DNA of 55,924 nucleotides, taken from the NCBI GenBank assembly GCA_045599945.1, contig JAZRWY010000037.1:1-55924 (forward strand), read 5' to 3'. The position numbers and the translations under genes were made by a program. Source of the stretch: UMGS973 sp045599945 (GTDB lineage: Bacteria > Bacillota > Clostridia > Peptostreptococcales > Anaerovoracaceae). Below are positions 24,959 through 34,500 of this stretch, in pieces. Positions within the stretch are counted from its first letter, which is position 1. Each line of letters begins with the position of its first letter. The notes below the pieces were generated by a model. The model searched no databases, was not told the origin of the DNA, and worked only from the letters and a program-made list of their open reading frames with translations.

Positions 24959-25684
24959 TCATTTCTCCCCTGTATATATGCTCGGACCAGGTCCTTTCGG
25001 CAAATATTCTTCCAGGTTGTATTTCTTTGCATATCTGAGTTTTAGATAATATACCACAGCTGTTATTACTGATATTTCTGTAAGCGCTAAGAAAAATAGT
25101 GAAAGGAATAACAGCGCATTATAATTACTTGTGCTGAGCAAAATGTTTTTTCCTATTACAGCAATTCCAACACAAGCACCAGAAGCAAAGAATTTAACCA
25201 TTCTATCGCTGATATGTTTCTTTTTTTCATAAACGCCCTTTTCAATTCTAAGGCTCACAACAACCGGTATCAGAAGCATTGTTGCAATTATTACCGCTAA
25301 TGCTATTCCATTAAAGATAATAAAAGCCTGCAGATTTTTTTCGCCACCGGAGGTATATACCATAGCTGTAAACGACCCGATTCCCATACCCAGATACTGC
25401 CATATCTCGGCAGAGTACAGGGTTTTCCCCGCATGATCCTTATACTGGTGTATGAATTTTTTTCTGAACAGTATTCCTGCTACAAATAGAACTGCCGAAA
25501 ACAACATTCCCAGAAGACAGAGCAGTTTTTCCGGCTGCCAGTGAAGCATTTCCATGAAAAAACCGGTGAAGTATAGCAGAAACAGCAATACCGACAAAAA
25601 AGGTATCGTCAGCTGTGAAAGCTCAATTGGTCTTAAGATATTATGATACGAAATAAAACTCGCAATTTTCTCTTTATCCTTCAT
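24959..25684 (-). CDS. Six-helix membrane protein, predicted immunity protein of the Rhs toxin
   Basis: A 241-residue integral membrane protein with six hydrophobic segments (about 24-46, 53-75, 95-115, 120-148, 160-182, 190-220) and short loops. I recognise no family. It begins 15 bases after the stop of the Rhs toxin gene and ends the secretion operon, the place where immunity genes sit in polymorphic toxin loci. A polytopic membrane immunity protein fits the hydrophobic, glycine-rich toxin tip, since membrane-depolarising type VII toxins such as TspA and TelE are matched by membrane immunity proteins. The function is inferred from position and topology only. Confidence 0.75.
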   Translation of the reverse strand: MKDKEKIASFISYHNILRPIELSQLTIPFLSVLLFLLYFTGFFMEMLHWQPEKLLCLLGMLFSAVLFVAGILFRKKFIHQYKDHAGKTLYSAEIWQYLGMGIGSFTAMVYTSGGEKNLQAFIIFNGIALAVIIATMLLIPVVVSLRIEKGVYEKKKHISDRMVKFFASGACVGIAVIGKNILLSTSNYNALLFLSLFFLALTEISVITAVVYYLKLRYAKKYNLEEYLPKGPGPSIYTGEK

Positions 25685-25699
25685 TTTTTAACCCTACTT

Positions 25700-28600
25700 T
25701 TAATCTAAACTGTTTATAGAATCTTTTACATATTGCCGAAAGCCTAATAATTCAAATGCCCATATAATACCCATGGTTAAAAATCCCGCTGCCGGATTTG
25801 CAACCATAACCATGGAAATAACAGCTCCCTCTACAAAGCCAAAACCAAAATTTACTGCAGCGTTACTTGACATTTTACTGCGAGATGCTCCGTGATAATA
25901 GTCTGTCCCCATTCCAATGACAGAATCAACTACCCCGCCAATAATTCCTCCTTTTACTCCTGCAGCTGCAATCTCCTTTGGTATGCTTGTCGGTTTCATT
26001 TTCAGGGCTGCATCTTTTTCTCCTTCAAGAATTCTTAATTTTTCATTGTATCTACGTGTGACCCATGAAAGCCTACCGCTTCCGGCCCGCGGATTACCGG
26101 TTGCTTCGCGTATTGGTGCCAACTCTTCTTTCAGCAGGGAATACGAATTGCTATAATTATGGGTTGCATATTTCACTTTAATTCCATAATCCATTCGGGC
26201 ACCCATTCTTCCGGCTTCAAAACTGATGCCCTGACTGAAATAGTAATCTTCTGATGTCTGCAGATAATCCTGACGATTCATTGCTGCCTGCGGCTTCATA
26301 CCGTTCAGGTCAACATATTTAATCGGATTATTGTAACAATACAGATATTCATTCAGAGAAACCGGGCTTGCAAGATTGCCTTTTATGATATCTCTTCCTG
26401 CAAATCTTCCAGTTTCCGGGATGTATTCTCTGGCCTGAGCAAAATACGTCCCGGTGATATCGTCTTTCATATAACCAGCAAATCCGATTCCACTGTACAA
26501 TTCGCCGGATAACCCAAATTCATCATAGGATATCCCCTGGCGATTCATCCTGATGGGAGAATTCAGCCGGTCAGTCAGAATTCTGTTTGTATCAACGGAA
26601 AGCAGCATATCCTCATTCCATACATATTCTCTATTATTTTCACCATCAATCTCTTCCAGAAGGTTATTGAACATTCTAGTCTGATCCAGAACATATTCCA
26701 TGCTCTTTCCGCCTTCTCTTCTGGCCATCCTGTATCCCAGACCGTTATATTCATAGCTGACACTTTTTCCGTCACTTCCGAATGCGGAAGAAAGCCTGTT
26801 GGCAGCATTATAGCTGTATGTATTCAATATTTTTCCATTCAGCAGTTCTTCGACCAGATTACCTCTCCGGTCATATTTATATATTGTTTCATTTTCAGCA
26901 TCAAGAATGCTTACCAGCTGATCTGCCTTATTGTATGTATACTTTGCGGAATTTCCATTCTCCCTTTTTTCTATACGGTTGCTAAACGCATCATACAGAT
27001 AGCTCCGCAGGTCGGTTCCTTCCTTCTTTACAAGAATCAGGCGGTTTAATGCATCATAATCATAGCTGAATATCCCATTATCTTCCGGGATATCCTTTCT
27101 ATACTGATCAACAACGGAGACACTTCCATTTCCATTATACATATACCGGAAACGATCCATCAGGCTCCCGTCTACAGTATTCAGCAGTTCGCTTAAGTAC
27201 CCTCTCCCATTGTATTGATATTCTGTGCGATATGTACCGCTTTTTCTGGAAAGGATTCTGCCTTCTTCATCATAGGAGAACTCTGTTTCTTTTTCACCTG
27301 CAGTCACTTTGATAATTCTATCTTTTTCATCATATTCATAATGGACACTGGTTCCGCCGGAGTATATGATACTGGTTCTGTTTCCATTGCCATCATATGC
27401 ATAGGATACCGTTTTCCCTCTGTGATCCGTAATCTTCATTGCTCTTCCCATCACATCTCTCTGAATGGTTGTTGTGCCAAGTGAGTCATGAATTTCCGAA
27501 AGTCTCCTGAGCGGTGTATATGAGTACTGAACTGTTTTGCTGTCTCCGAAATCAAGTTCCGTAATATCTCCGCGATTATTTCTCTTTACCCTTGTAATGT
27601 TTCCTTCCTGATCCTTGTGATAGATCACTTCTCCATTTTTATTATATCGATAATTCTCTGTATTTCCAAGCGGATCCATCACATCAAGAATTCTTCCGTT
27701 TCTATCTCGTTTATAGGTTGTAATCCGTATTCCGCTCTGCCCCTGATTCAATTCGGCAATTTTCTGGTTATCTGCTAACAGTTTCTCATCAACTGACTCT
27801 GCTTCTCTTCCTGTTCCGCGTATGACAGCTATAATCTCATGATGCTTATCATAATGATATCTTGTAATATTCCCTTCCGGATCAGTTACCGACAGCAGGT
27901 CTCCGGCATTGGAATATGAATACCTGGTCAGATTCCCTTCTCCGTCTTTTACAGAAACGATATTTCCGACAGCATCATATTCATAGGACGCTACGCGGAT
28001 GCCTCCTTTCGAAACATGCTTTATCCGGTTCAGGGCATCATATCGGTATGCAGTCGTTACGCCTCCGGAAATCTCTTCAATCAGATTGCCATTTTTGTCA
28101 TATGTAAATTTTTCTTCTCCTCCATCCGGATGCAGAATTCCTGTCAGTTGTCCGCTCAGATCATATGTATATTTTCGGGTTTTTTCTCCATGGCATTCTT
28201 TGATTACATTGCCATTTTGGTCATAGGAATATGTGATAGATTCGCCCTCTGGAGTAATTTCCTCCACAAGTTCTCCGGCCAGATTGTATGCACTCCTCCA
28301 TTCATTTCCTTCGGCATCCGTGAATTTTACTACATTTCCCATGTCATCATACTCATAAGATTCATTGGTTCCGTCATTGAGTCTGACTGTAGATACCCTG
28401 TTAAGGGCATCGTACTGAAATATTGTGACATTACCATTCCCATCGTAAAATGCAGTCACATTATCATTGGCATCATAATAGTATTTCCTTGTTTCAAACA
28501 TCGGATTTGTCACGCGGATGAGCCGGCCGCTTTTATCGTAGTCATAAATGATATTTCCACCTTCTGGATCCAGTATGCGGCTTAAATTCCACATGTTGTT

Positions 28601-30769
28601 ATAATAATATTCCGTACGGTACCCATCTTTATCAATAACGGCAGACACCTTATTAATCTCATTATATTCAAAGAACATTTCTGATCCGTCGTAATCAATA
28701 AAATGAACCAGTTTTCCGCTTTCATTATAGAAATACTTTCTGTGGTCACCGATAGCATTCACACTTTCTATTAATTCATTCCTCCTGTTATAGAAATATC
28801 TTTCTACATTTCCGTTTCCATCCATGGCGGAAACCACCCGGTTGATACTGTCATAGCCATATTCGGTCACATGCCTGTTTTCATCTGCGATGGAGATGAT
28901 ATTACCCCTTGCATCATAAGAAAGACGAATAGATGTCCCATCCGGCTTTACGATTTTGACCGGAACATTCCGTTCACTGTATTCAATCTTTGTAGTTCTT
29001 CCGATCGCATCCTGATATTCTGTCAGTTTCCCCTTCTCATTATATTTTCTGTAATGAAGCGTCCGCTGATTTAATCTGGCCTCTACCATCTGCCGATTTT
29101 CATCATAGACTGTTTCAAACACATTGCCAATGGGATCTGTTTCTTTTACAATATCTCCATATGCATCATATTCATATGCCGTGACGTTTCCGTTTTTATC
29201 TTTAAACGATGACTTTCTATTGTTCTCTGTGTATGTGAATTCTTCCGATGAACATTGATGGTCATATTCAGTCTTTGTACTTCTGCCTATTTCATCATGG
29301 TAGTACCTGATTTTCATTCCATTCTGTCTGATTGCAGTAATGCACCTTTCAAAATCATTATAGCTGATGGTGCAGTATCCTCCATCCGGAAACTTCTGTC
29401 CAATCACCCTTCCGTTAATATCATACTCATTCATCAGGTTCACTGTTCCTCTGGCATTGGTCACCTTATACATCATTCCATTCCGGTCATATCCATAAAG
29501 ATACATTTCATCCTCTTCATCCTCAATGCATGAAAGTCGGCTTACCACTTTATCGTCCAGCTGGATATCCTTGAATTCCAAAACAATGCATCGCCCTGAT
29601 GTGTCTTCAATCCTCTTGATTCTCCAATCTTCATCTGCATATTCGTACATGAAATCATATCCTGTTCCAAATTCATTTCTCACATGAATCAGGGAACCGT
29701 TGCTATACTGGAAGTCCAGTCTGTTTCCAAAACGGTCAATCTTTTTCAGACACTCACCTTCAAAGTTAAAATAATATTTCTCATTATTTTCTGTTGTATA
29801 GATAAAAGCATAAATATCATCCGAACACTTTTCCAGAATCTTGTTGCTGCTACCGGAAGCATTTTCATACCGATTCCCCTTATTCATATACGTTTCTCGT
29901 TTGCCATTTTCAGTTGTAATCAATACTTTCCCGGGTTTAAGATATAAATGGATTTCATAATTATGTGTCCATCCACCGTATGGTTCATTTCTTCCGGCTG
30001 CTACAACACTGTTATATGTAAACTCAAGAAACATCGGCTGTCTTCCCGGAATCTCAAGAAATCTCCTGGTATATATGTAATTGCCGGAAGCCATATTAAC
30101 CGGGTCCAGATCCAGTACGGTATACTCTTCCTCCTGGGTTATGTTTTTCTCGACCCCATGAATGCTCCAGCCTTCCGGAAGTAGCGGTTTTCCGGTCTTT
30201 TCATCATAAACAGACGACTGTGACGAGAATTTCTCCATGGATTCGGCCACACGGCTGATATAGTCGGAAATGCTTCCATTATGGCTCATATTATATACAG
30301 CTTCCATCTCAATCAGAATAGACTCAAACTTTGACGCCAGGGCCTCTGCACTGCTGATGTTCGAGCTGCTTAGTGCTGATCCGGATAAATTCTGCATCTG
30401 ATCCAGATAACCACTGTACAATTCATAATCATCTGCGATTTCTCCATAGTCCAGACTGCCATCATGCTGAATGGCAGCCTGAATGCCCTGCACCATATGT
30501 TTGTTTTCATTCATGGCAAGAATGATTGAATTATATATATCATTCAGCATCGTACCATGCCCGTCTTCAAAGTAGTTCTTAATCGATTTGTAGCCAAGAC
30601 TTGTAAGTTCGCTTTCCTCCGAAAGATCCAGAACCGTCCCTTTTGCAAGTTTCACCTGTGTTCCGATGGCATTCAGCGATTGATTGATATCATTTAACAT
30701 CGCCTGCGCGTCTCTGCGATTGATTCTGTATCCTCTCAATCCTTCTTTAACAATATACTTATCTTTCAT
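25700..30769 (-). CDS. LXG-like / Rhs polymorphic toxin with glycine-rich membrane-active tip
   Basis: A 1689-residue predicted type VII effector. Residues about 1-200 are helical and resemble an LXG secretion domain: SLGYKSIKNYFEDGHG near 57-72 matches the LXG core. Residues about 225-330 form a DUF6531-like entry (DPVNMASGNYIYTRR). From there to about 1485 run dozens of YD repeats (G-x-x-x-x-Y-x-Y-D), which build an Rhs cocoon. The core ends with the Rhs-associated motif REYIPETGRFAGRD, SLNEYLYCYNNPIKYVDLNG. The last 200 residues are unrelated: a polar part, then glycine/alanine-rich hydrophobic helices (GVKGGIIGGVVDSVIG; FGFGFVEGAVIS). No signal peptide. It lies behind essC and two small helical genes and before a membrane protein. 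Confidence 0.9.
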   Translation of the reverse strand: MKDKYIVKEGLRGYRINRRDAQAMLNDINQSLNAIGTQVKLAKGTVLDLSEESELTSLGYKSIKNYFEDGHGTMLNDIYNSIILAMNENKHMVQGIQAAIQHDGSLDYGEIADDYELYSGYLDQMQNLSGSALSSSNISSAEALASKFESILIEMEAVYNMSHNGSISDYISRVAESMEKFSSQSSVYDEKTGKPLLPEGWSIHGVEKNITQEEEYTVLDLDPVNMASGNYIYTRRFLEIPGRQPMFLEFTYNSVVAAGRNEPYGGWTHNYEIHLYLKPGKVLITTENGKRETYMNKGNRYENASGSSNKILEKCSDDIYAFIYTTENNEKYYFNFEGECLKKIDRFGNRLDFQYSNGSLIHVRNEFGTGYDFMYEYADEDWRIKRIEDTSGRCIVLEFKDIQLDDKVVSRLSCIEDEEDEMYLYGYDRNGMMYKVTNARGTVNLMNEYDINGRVIGQKFPDGGYCTISYNDFERCITAIRQNGMKIRYYHDEIGRSTKTEYDHQCSSEEFTYTENNRKSSFKDKNGNVTAYEYDAYGDIVKETDPIGNVFETVYDENRQMVEARLNQRTLHYRKYNEKGKLTEYQDAIGRTTKIEYSERNVPVKIVKPDGTSIRLSYDARGNIISIADENRHVTEYGYDSINRVVSAMDGNGNVERYFYNRRNELIESVNAIGDHRKYFYNESGKLVHFIDYDGSEMFFEYNEINKVSAVIDKDGYRTEYYYNNMWNLSRILDPEGGNIIYDYDKSGRLIRVTNPMFETRKYYYDANDNVTAFYDGNGNVTIFQYDALNRVSTVRLNDGTNESYEYDDMGNVVKFTDAEGNEWRSAYNLAGELVEEITPEGESITYSYDQNGNVIKECHGEKTRKYTYDLSGQLTGILHPDGGEEKFTYDKNGNLIEEISGGVTTAYRYDALNRIKHVSKGGIRVASYEYDAVGNIVSVKDGEGNLTRYSYSNAGDLLSVTDPEGNITRYHYDKHHEIIAVIRGTGREAESVDEKLLADNQKIAELNQGQSGIRITTYKRDRNGRILDVMDPLGNTENYRYNKNGEVIYHKDQEGNITRVKRNNRGDITELDFGDSKTVQYSYTPLRRLSEIHDSLGTTTIQRDVMGRAMKITDHRGKTVSYAYDGNGNRTSIIYSGGTSVHYEYDEKDRIIKVTAGEKETEFSYDEEGRILSRKSGTYRTEYQYNGRGYLSELLNTVDGSLMDRFRYMYNGNGSVSVVDQYRKDIPEDNGIFSYDYDALNRLILVKKEGTDLRSYLYDAFSNRIEKRENGNSAKYTYNKADQLVSILDAENETIYKYDRRGNLVEELLNGKILNTYSYNAANRLSSAFGSDGKSVSYEYNGLGYRMARREGGKSMEYVLDQTRMFNNLLEEIDGENNREYVWNEDMLLSVDTNRILTDRLNSPIRMNRQGISYDEFGLSGELYSGIGFAGYMKDDITGTYFAQAREYIPETGRFAGRDIIKGNLASPVSLNEYLYCYNNPIKYVDLNGMKPQAAMNRQDYLQTSEDYYFSQGISFEAGRMGARMDYGIKVKYATHNYSNSYSLLKEELAPIREATGNPRAGSGRLSWVTRRYNEKLRILEGEKDAALKMKPTSIPKEIAAAGVKGGIIGGVVDSVIGMGTDYYHGASRSKMSSNAAVNFGFGFVEGAVISMVMVANPAAGFLTMGIIWAFELLGFRQYVKDSINSLD

Positions 30770-30812
30770 AACACACCTTTTACACTATCTTCCCTTTCTA
30801 CACTTCAGGCAG

Positions 30813-31142
30813 TCATTCCTGCCTGCCAAATGCCTGGTTTCTTCCGCTTTCCCAGAGCAAACGCATATTCTGTCTTTCGTTTTTCCTTTCATTCTCATCA
30901 AACGCTTCTATTGCTTCTGCGGCATGATAGAAATGTTCTGCATCCACACGCAGTTTTTCACAGTATTCTGCCAATAAATCCAAAAGCTTATTCTCATAAC
31001 GATTCCTCATTTCCATGATACAGTTAAAGTTTGTATATTCATCAAATGTGACATGCTTAGGCGAAGAATCAATAGCTTTTGCGCAATTCAGCAAATGATT
31101 GTAATGTTTCTCACAGACTTCTATATTAGATTTAAACTCCAT
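30813..31142 (-). CDS. Small helical protein, predicted LXG-type targeting factor (Lap-like)
   Basis: A 109-residue, wholly helical protein without signal or membrane segment; Cys, Asn and charged residues are frequent. It lies 43 bases ahead of the LXG-like/Rhs toxin gene. In LXG loci, one or two small helical proteins (Lap1/Lap2) encoded at this place bind the LXG domain and are needed for export. Size, fold prediction and position match; direct sequence similarity is too weak for me to name a family. Likely to dimerise with the toxin's N-terminal helices in the cytoplasm. Confidence 0.75.
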   Translation of the reverse strand: MEFKSNIEVCEKHYNHLLNCAKAIDSSPKHVTFDEYTNFNCIMEMRNRYENKLLDLLAEYCEKLRVDAEHFYHAAEAIEAFDENERKNERQNMRLLWESGRNQAFGRQE

Positions 31143-31188
31143 ATCTCCTCCTATTTTTTATTAATCCATAAATGAAGTATCTGCATCT

Positions 31189-31542
31189 TCAAGTTTCCAG
31201 CAGTTTTCGCAGCTGTCCATTCAACAGATTCTCTTCTTCTGAAAGTTTTCTGATTCTTGCCCCCAGTGCTTCTCTGGAATCTTCCAGTTCCTGCATTTTC
31301 CGGGCATAGTTGATGATCTCTTCCTCGTATGCATCCGCAATAAGTTCTTTCATGTCTGTTTTCTCATATTTTCTTGCGAATTCATCATACATCTGAAGCG
31401 CCAGCTTATCTAATCTGATGATTTCATCTTCTGTCTCGGAAAGTTTTCTTTCCTCATTTCGTGCTTCCTGAATGTTCTGCTCAATATCGGATATTTTCCT
31501 CCTGATTTCACTGATGCTGCTTCCTGCATCCATTTCTTTCAT
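31189..31542 (-). CDS. Coiled-coil protein, predicted second LXG-type targeting factor
   Basis: A 117-residue, highly charged alpha-helical protein. Two long heptad-like helices (residues about 8-55 and 65-115) can form a coiled-coil hairpin, the shape seen in WXG100-like and Lap proteins. The start at 31542 is chosen because GGAGGG precedes it at the right distance; a longer form from 31593 would run into the end of essC. It follows essC by 40 bases and precedes the other small helical gene. It is similar in character to DUF5082-type proteins of LXG loci, but I cannot confirm membership. Confidence 0.72.
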   Translation of the reverse strand: MKEMDAGSSISEIRRKISDIEQNIQEARNEERKLSETEDEIIRLDKLALQMYDEFARKYEKTDMKELIADAYEEEIINYARKMQELEDSREALGARIRKLSEEENLLNGQLRKLLET

Positions 31543-31582
31543 ATTCCCTCCAGATAATGTCTTTTGTTTTTCCTTTGCAGAT

Positions 31583-34500
31583 TCAATTTTCATTCACAAG
31601 CGGAATCTTGATTTTTGTCATTCGCCCATTTTCAAATACGATACCTTCATCAATCTCAAGATTCGCCCGGTTTGACCCAGCAGGAAAAATCTGCTGCTCA
31701 TTTGTCTTGCCTTTTATGATTCCATATTTTGCACTCTTCAGAAATTTGGTAAACGGGTCAATTCCAACAAGAGATGCTGCACTTGTTGCCACAATAATCC
31801 TAATTTCCGTTTTCAGAGCCCGTTCCAATACCCCGATACAGCCGGCACCATCTGCCGCTGCAAGTTTGGAAAAATATGCCCAGTCATCAAAGAGAACATA
31901 TACTTCAGGAAGGGTTCTGAAAAACTCTCTCGGCTTGCTTTTCCCTCCGTCGCTTGCATATGCAGCTTCCCTCATGTCTATGGCATTCTCCAATACTGCC
32001 ATGAAAGCTCTATAATCCTCCTGCTCCAGAAGATATTCCACTCCGCTTTCCATGGATATGTCCTGAAAATCGTGATTCTCTCCATCCACAACAAAGCACC
32101 TTGCATCCCTTTTCTGGCTGTAGATCAGTTTCAGAATGTTCGTCTTTCCGCTTTCATGTGGCCCGGTAATAATCTGAAGCGGTGCGGTTCCAAGATATTT
32201 CACATCAACTGCCTCGCTGTCCAGGCCAAGTGCAGCATCTTCCAGTTTCTTTTTCTTTATCAGATAATCATATTTCAGTTTATCAGGCAATACCGGAATT
32301 CTTTCTGCCAATTCACCGGTATTCTTCAGGCTGATTTCAGAAACCAGTTTTCGAATGCTCTCTGCATATTCAATGGCATCTTCAAGTTCCACCGGCAGAT
32401 ACTGCTGAACAATATTGATTCCCTTTTTCTTTACAAGACCTCGTCCCTTTACATCATTTAATTTGTAGTCATTTCTTCCGACAATTGCGGAAAGTTCACT
32501 TTTTTCTATCTGATATTCCGAAATTTTCACATTCAAATTACTGAATACAGAGTACTTCATAGACGCGGACCTGCTTGCAGATACAATCATGTTAATTCCT
32601 AGAGATGCACCGTCTCTTGAAAGAGCGACATAGAAATCCTCCTCTTCAAAACCCATCTCTTTTACAACATCATAATTATCTATGAACAGGATAATCTGCT
32701 GCAGTGGAACTGATGCAATCCTGTTATACATTTCTAGACTGGATGCATTCTCTCTGCCAAACAGTTTCTTTCTTTTCCGGATTTCTTCCAGAATGATACC
32801 CTTGAGTTTTCTCCTTTTTTCCTCATCATCAAAAACAATATAATCTGCTGTATGCGGAAGATCTTTTAATGCAATCAGGGCAGCATTTCCAAAATCCAGC
32901 ACGTAATAATTTAGAAGTTCCGGATTATTCTTCACCGCAAGGGTAAGTGCTGCATTCAGAAGCACCGTAGATCTTCCGGTATTTCCTGCTCCGAATATTC
33001 CAAGATTGCCATCTTTCATAAAGTCATGAACCAGTTCATTCTGCATCTGACATTCCGGCTCATCCATCAGACCAATTTCTGCCCTTGTATCCAGTTTTCT
33101 GATGAGTCCCACGTCTGAAACGGCTTCTGCCGAGATGTGCGGATTGATGATTTTCTTTTCCAGAGACGGAAGCCACGGCTTCATTGGCAGATATGCATCT
33201 CTTTCAGCACCACCGCGAATATCTTCCTCCATCACTTCAGAGAACACAGAAGCAATCTGTGATACGATTACCTTCAGCTGATCACTGTCAGCTGATGCAT
33301 TGACATGACTAAGATCTCTATTGATCAGATGACCCTGTCCAATATCATTGATTACATATAGTCTCTCATCAATCTTGTTTTCCAATTCGCCTTCAATATA
33401 AGGGGCCCCTGAATAGGCACTCTGAAACTGTTCATAGATTTCATTATTTCCTACTTGAAGATATGCCCTTCCCGGCTGAGTAATATTAGCCGCATCATCT
33501 GTTTTCAGAAGTTCGCGGCTGTCTCCGGGTGTCTGCACCTTCAGACAGAGTTTGAATCTGGAATTGGACCAGATCTGATCGTCAACAATTCCTGCAGGCT
33601 TCTGAGTAGCCAAAATCAAATGGATTCCAAGGCTTCGTCCTACCCTTGCTGTAGAAACCAGCTCTGACATGAATTCCGGCTGCTCTTTTTTCAATTCCGC
33701 AAATTCATCGGATATGATAAACAAATGAGGAAGCGGTTCTTCTGTCAAACCATTTTTAAATTTTTCCGTATACTGGATGATATTCTGTACACCTGCATGT
33801 TTAAATATCGCCTCTCTTCTGCGTATTTCCGCCTTAATGGATACCAGTGCTCTCATGGATTCATCTCCATCCAGATTGGTAATGGTACCCATCAGATGCG
33901 GAAGCTTAGAAAAGAGATCCGCCATTCCTCCGCCCTTGTAGTCAATCAGCAGAAAACCTACATCATGTGGATGAAAATTCACTGACAGAGAGAGAATGAA
34001 GGATTGAAGGATTTCCGACTTTCCCGACCCGGTAGTACCTGCAACCAGCCCATGTGGTCCATGGGACTTTTCATGAAGATCCAGATACACTACATCCTCT
34101 GCGCCCCTCAGGCCGATTGGTACAGATAGAGATTTATGCGAATGGTTCTTTTTCCATAATTCATGAATCGGAATATCCTCGACTCTGTTCACTGTATGAT
34201 TTCTGTTCCCGTAACAGATATCCATCAATTCCATGAAACTAACTTTTTCTGGAATCTGAGCATTTACTCCAGTATTATGAATCAACGGTCTAAGACCTCT
34301 TGCAAATCTTTCATAATCTATTCTGCCTGCATCCAGTCTGATTTTTTTCTCAGTCAGAATACCATCATCTAAAAAAATTGTCCCTTCGTCTTCTGCATCA
34401 ATGGTCATCACCGTTCGTATATTCTCTGGAAGATTCTGGCGCATCTGAGAAGTATAAATCAGGCTGAATCCAAGATCTGACGATTCGGATTTCAGGTGTT

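Noticed and set aside
25700..30769. Secretion of the Rhs protein by a classical signal peptide, as for WapA
   Set aside because: The N-terminus is charged and helical without a hydrophobic core, so Sec export is unlikely.
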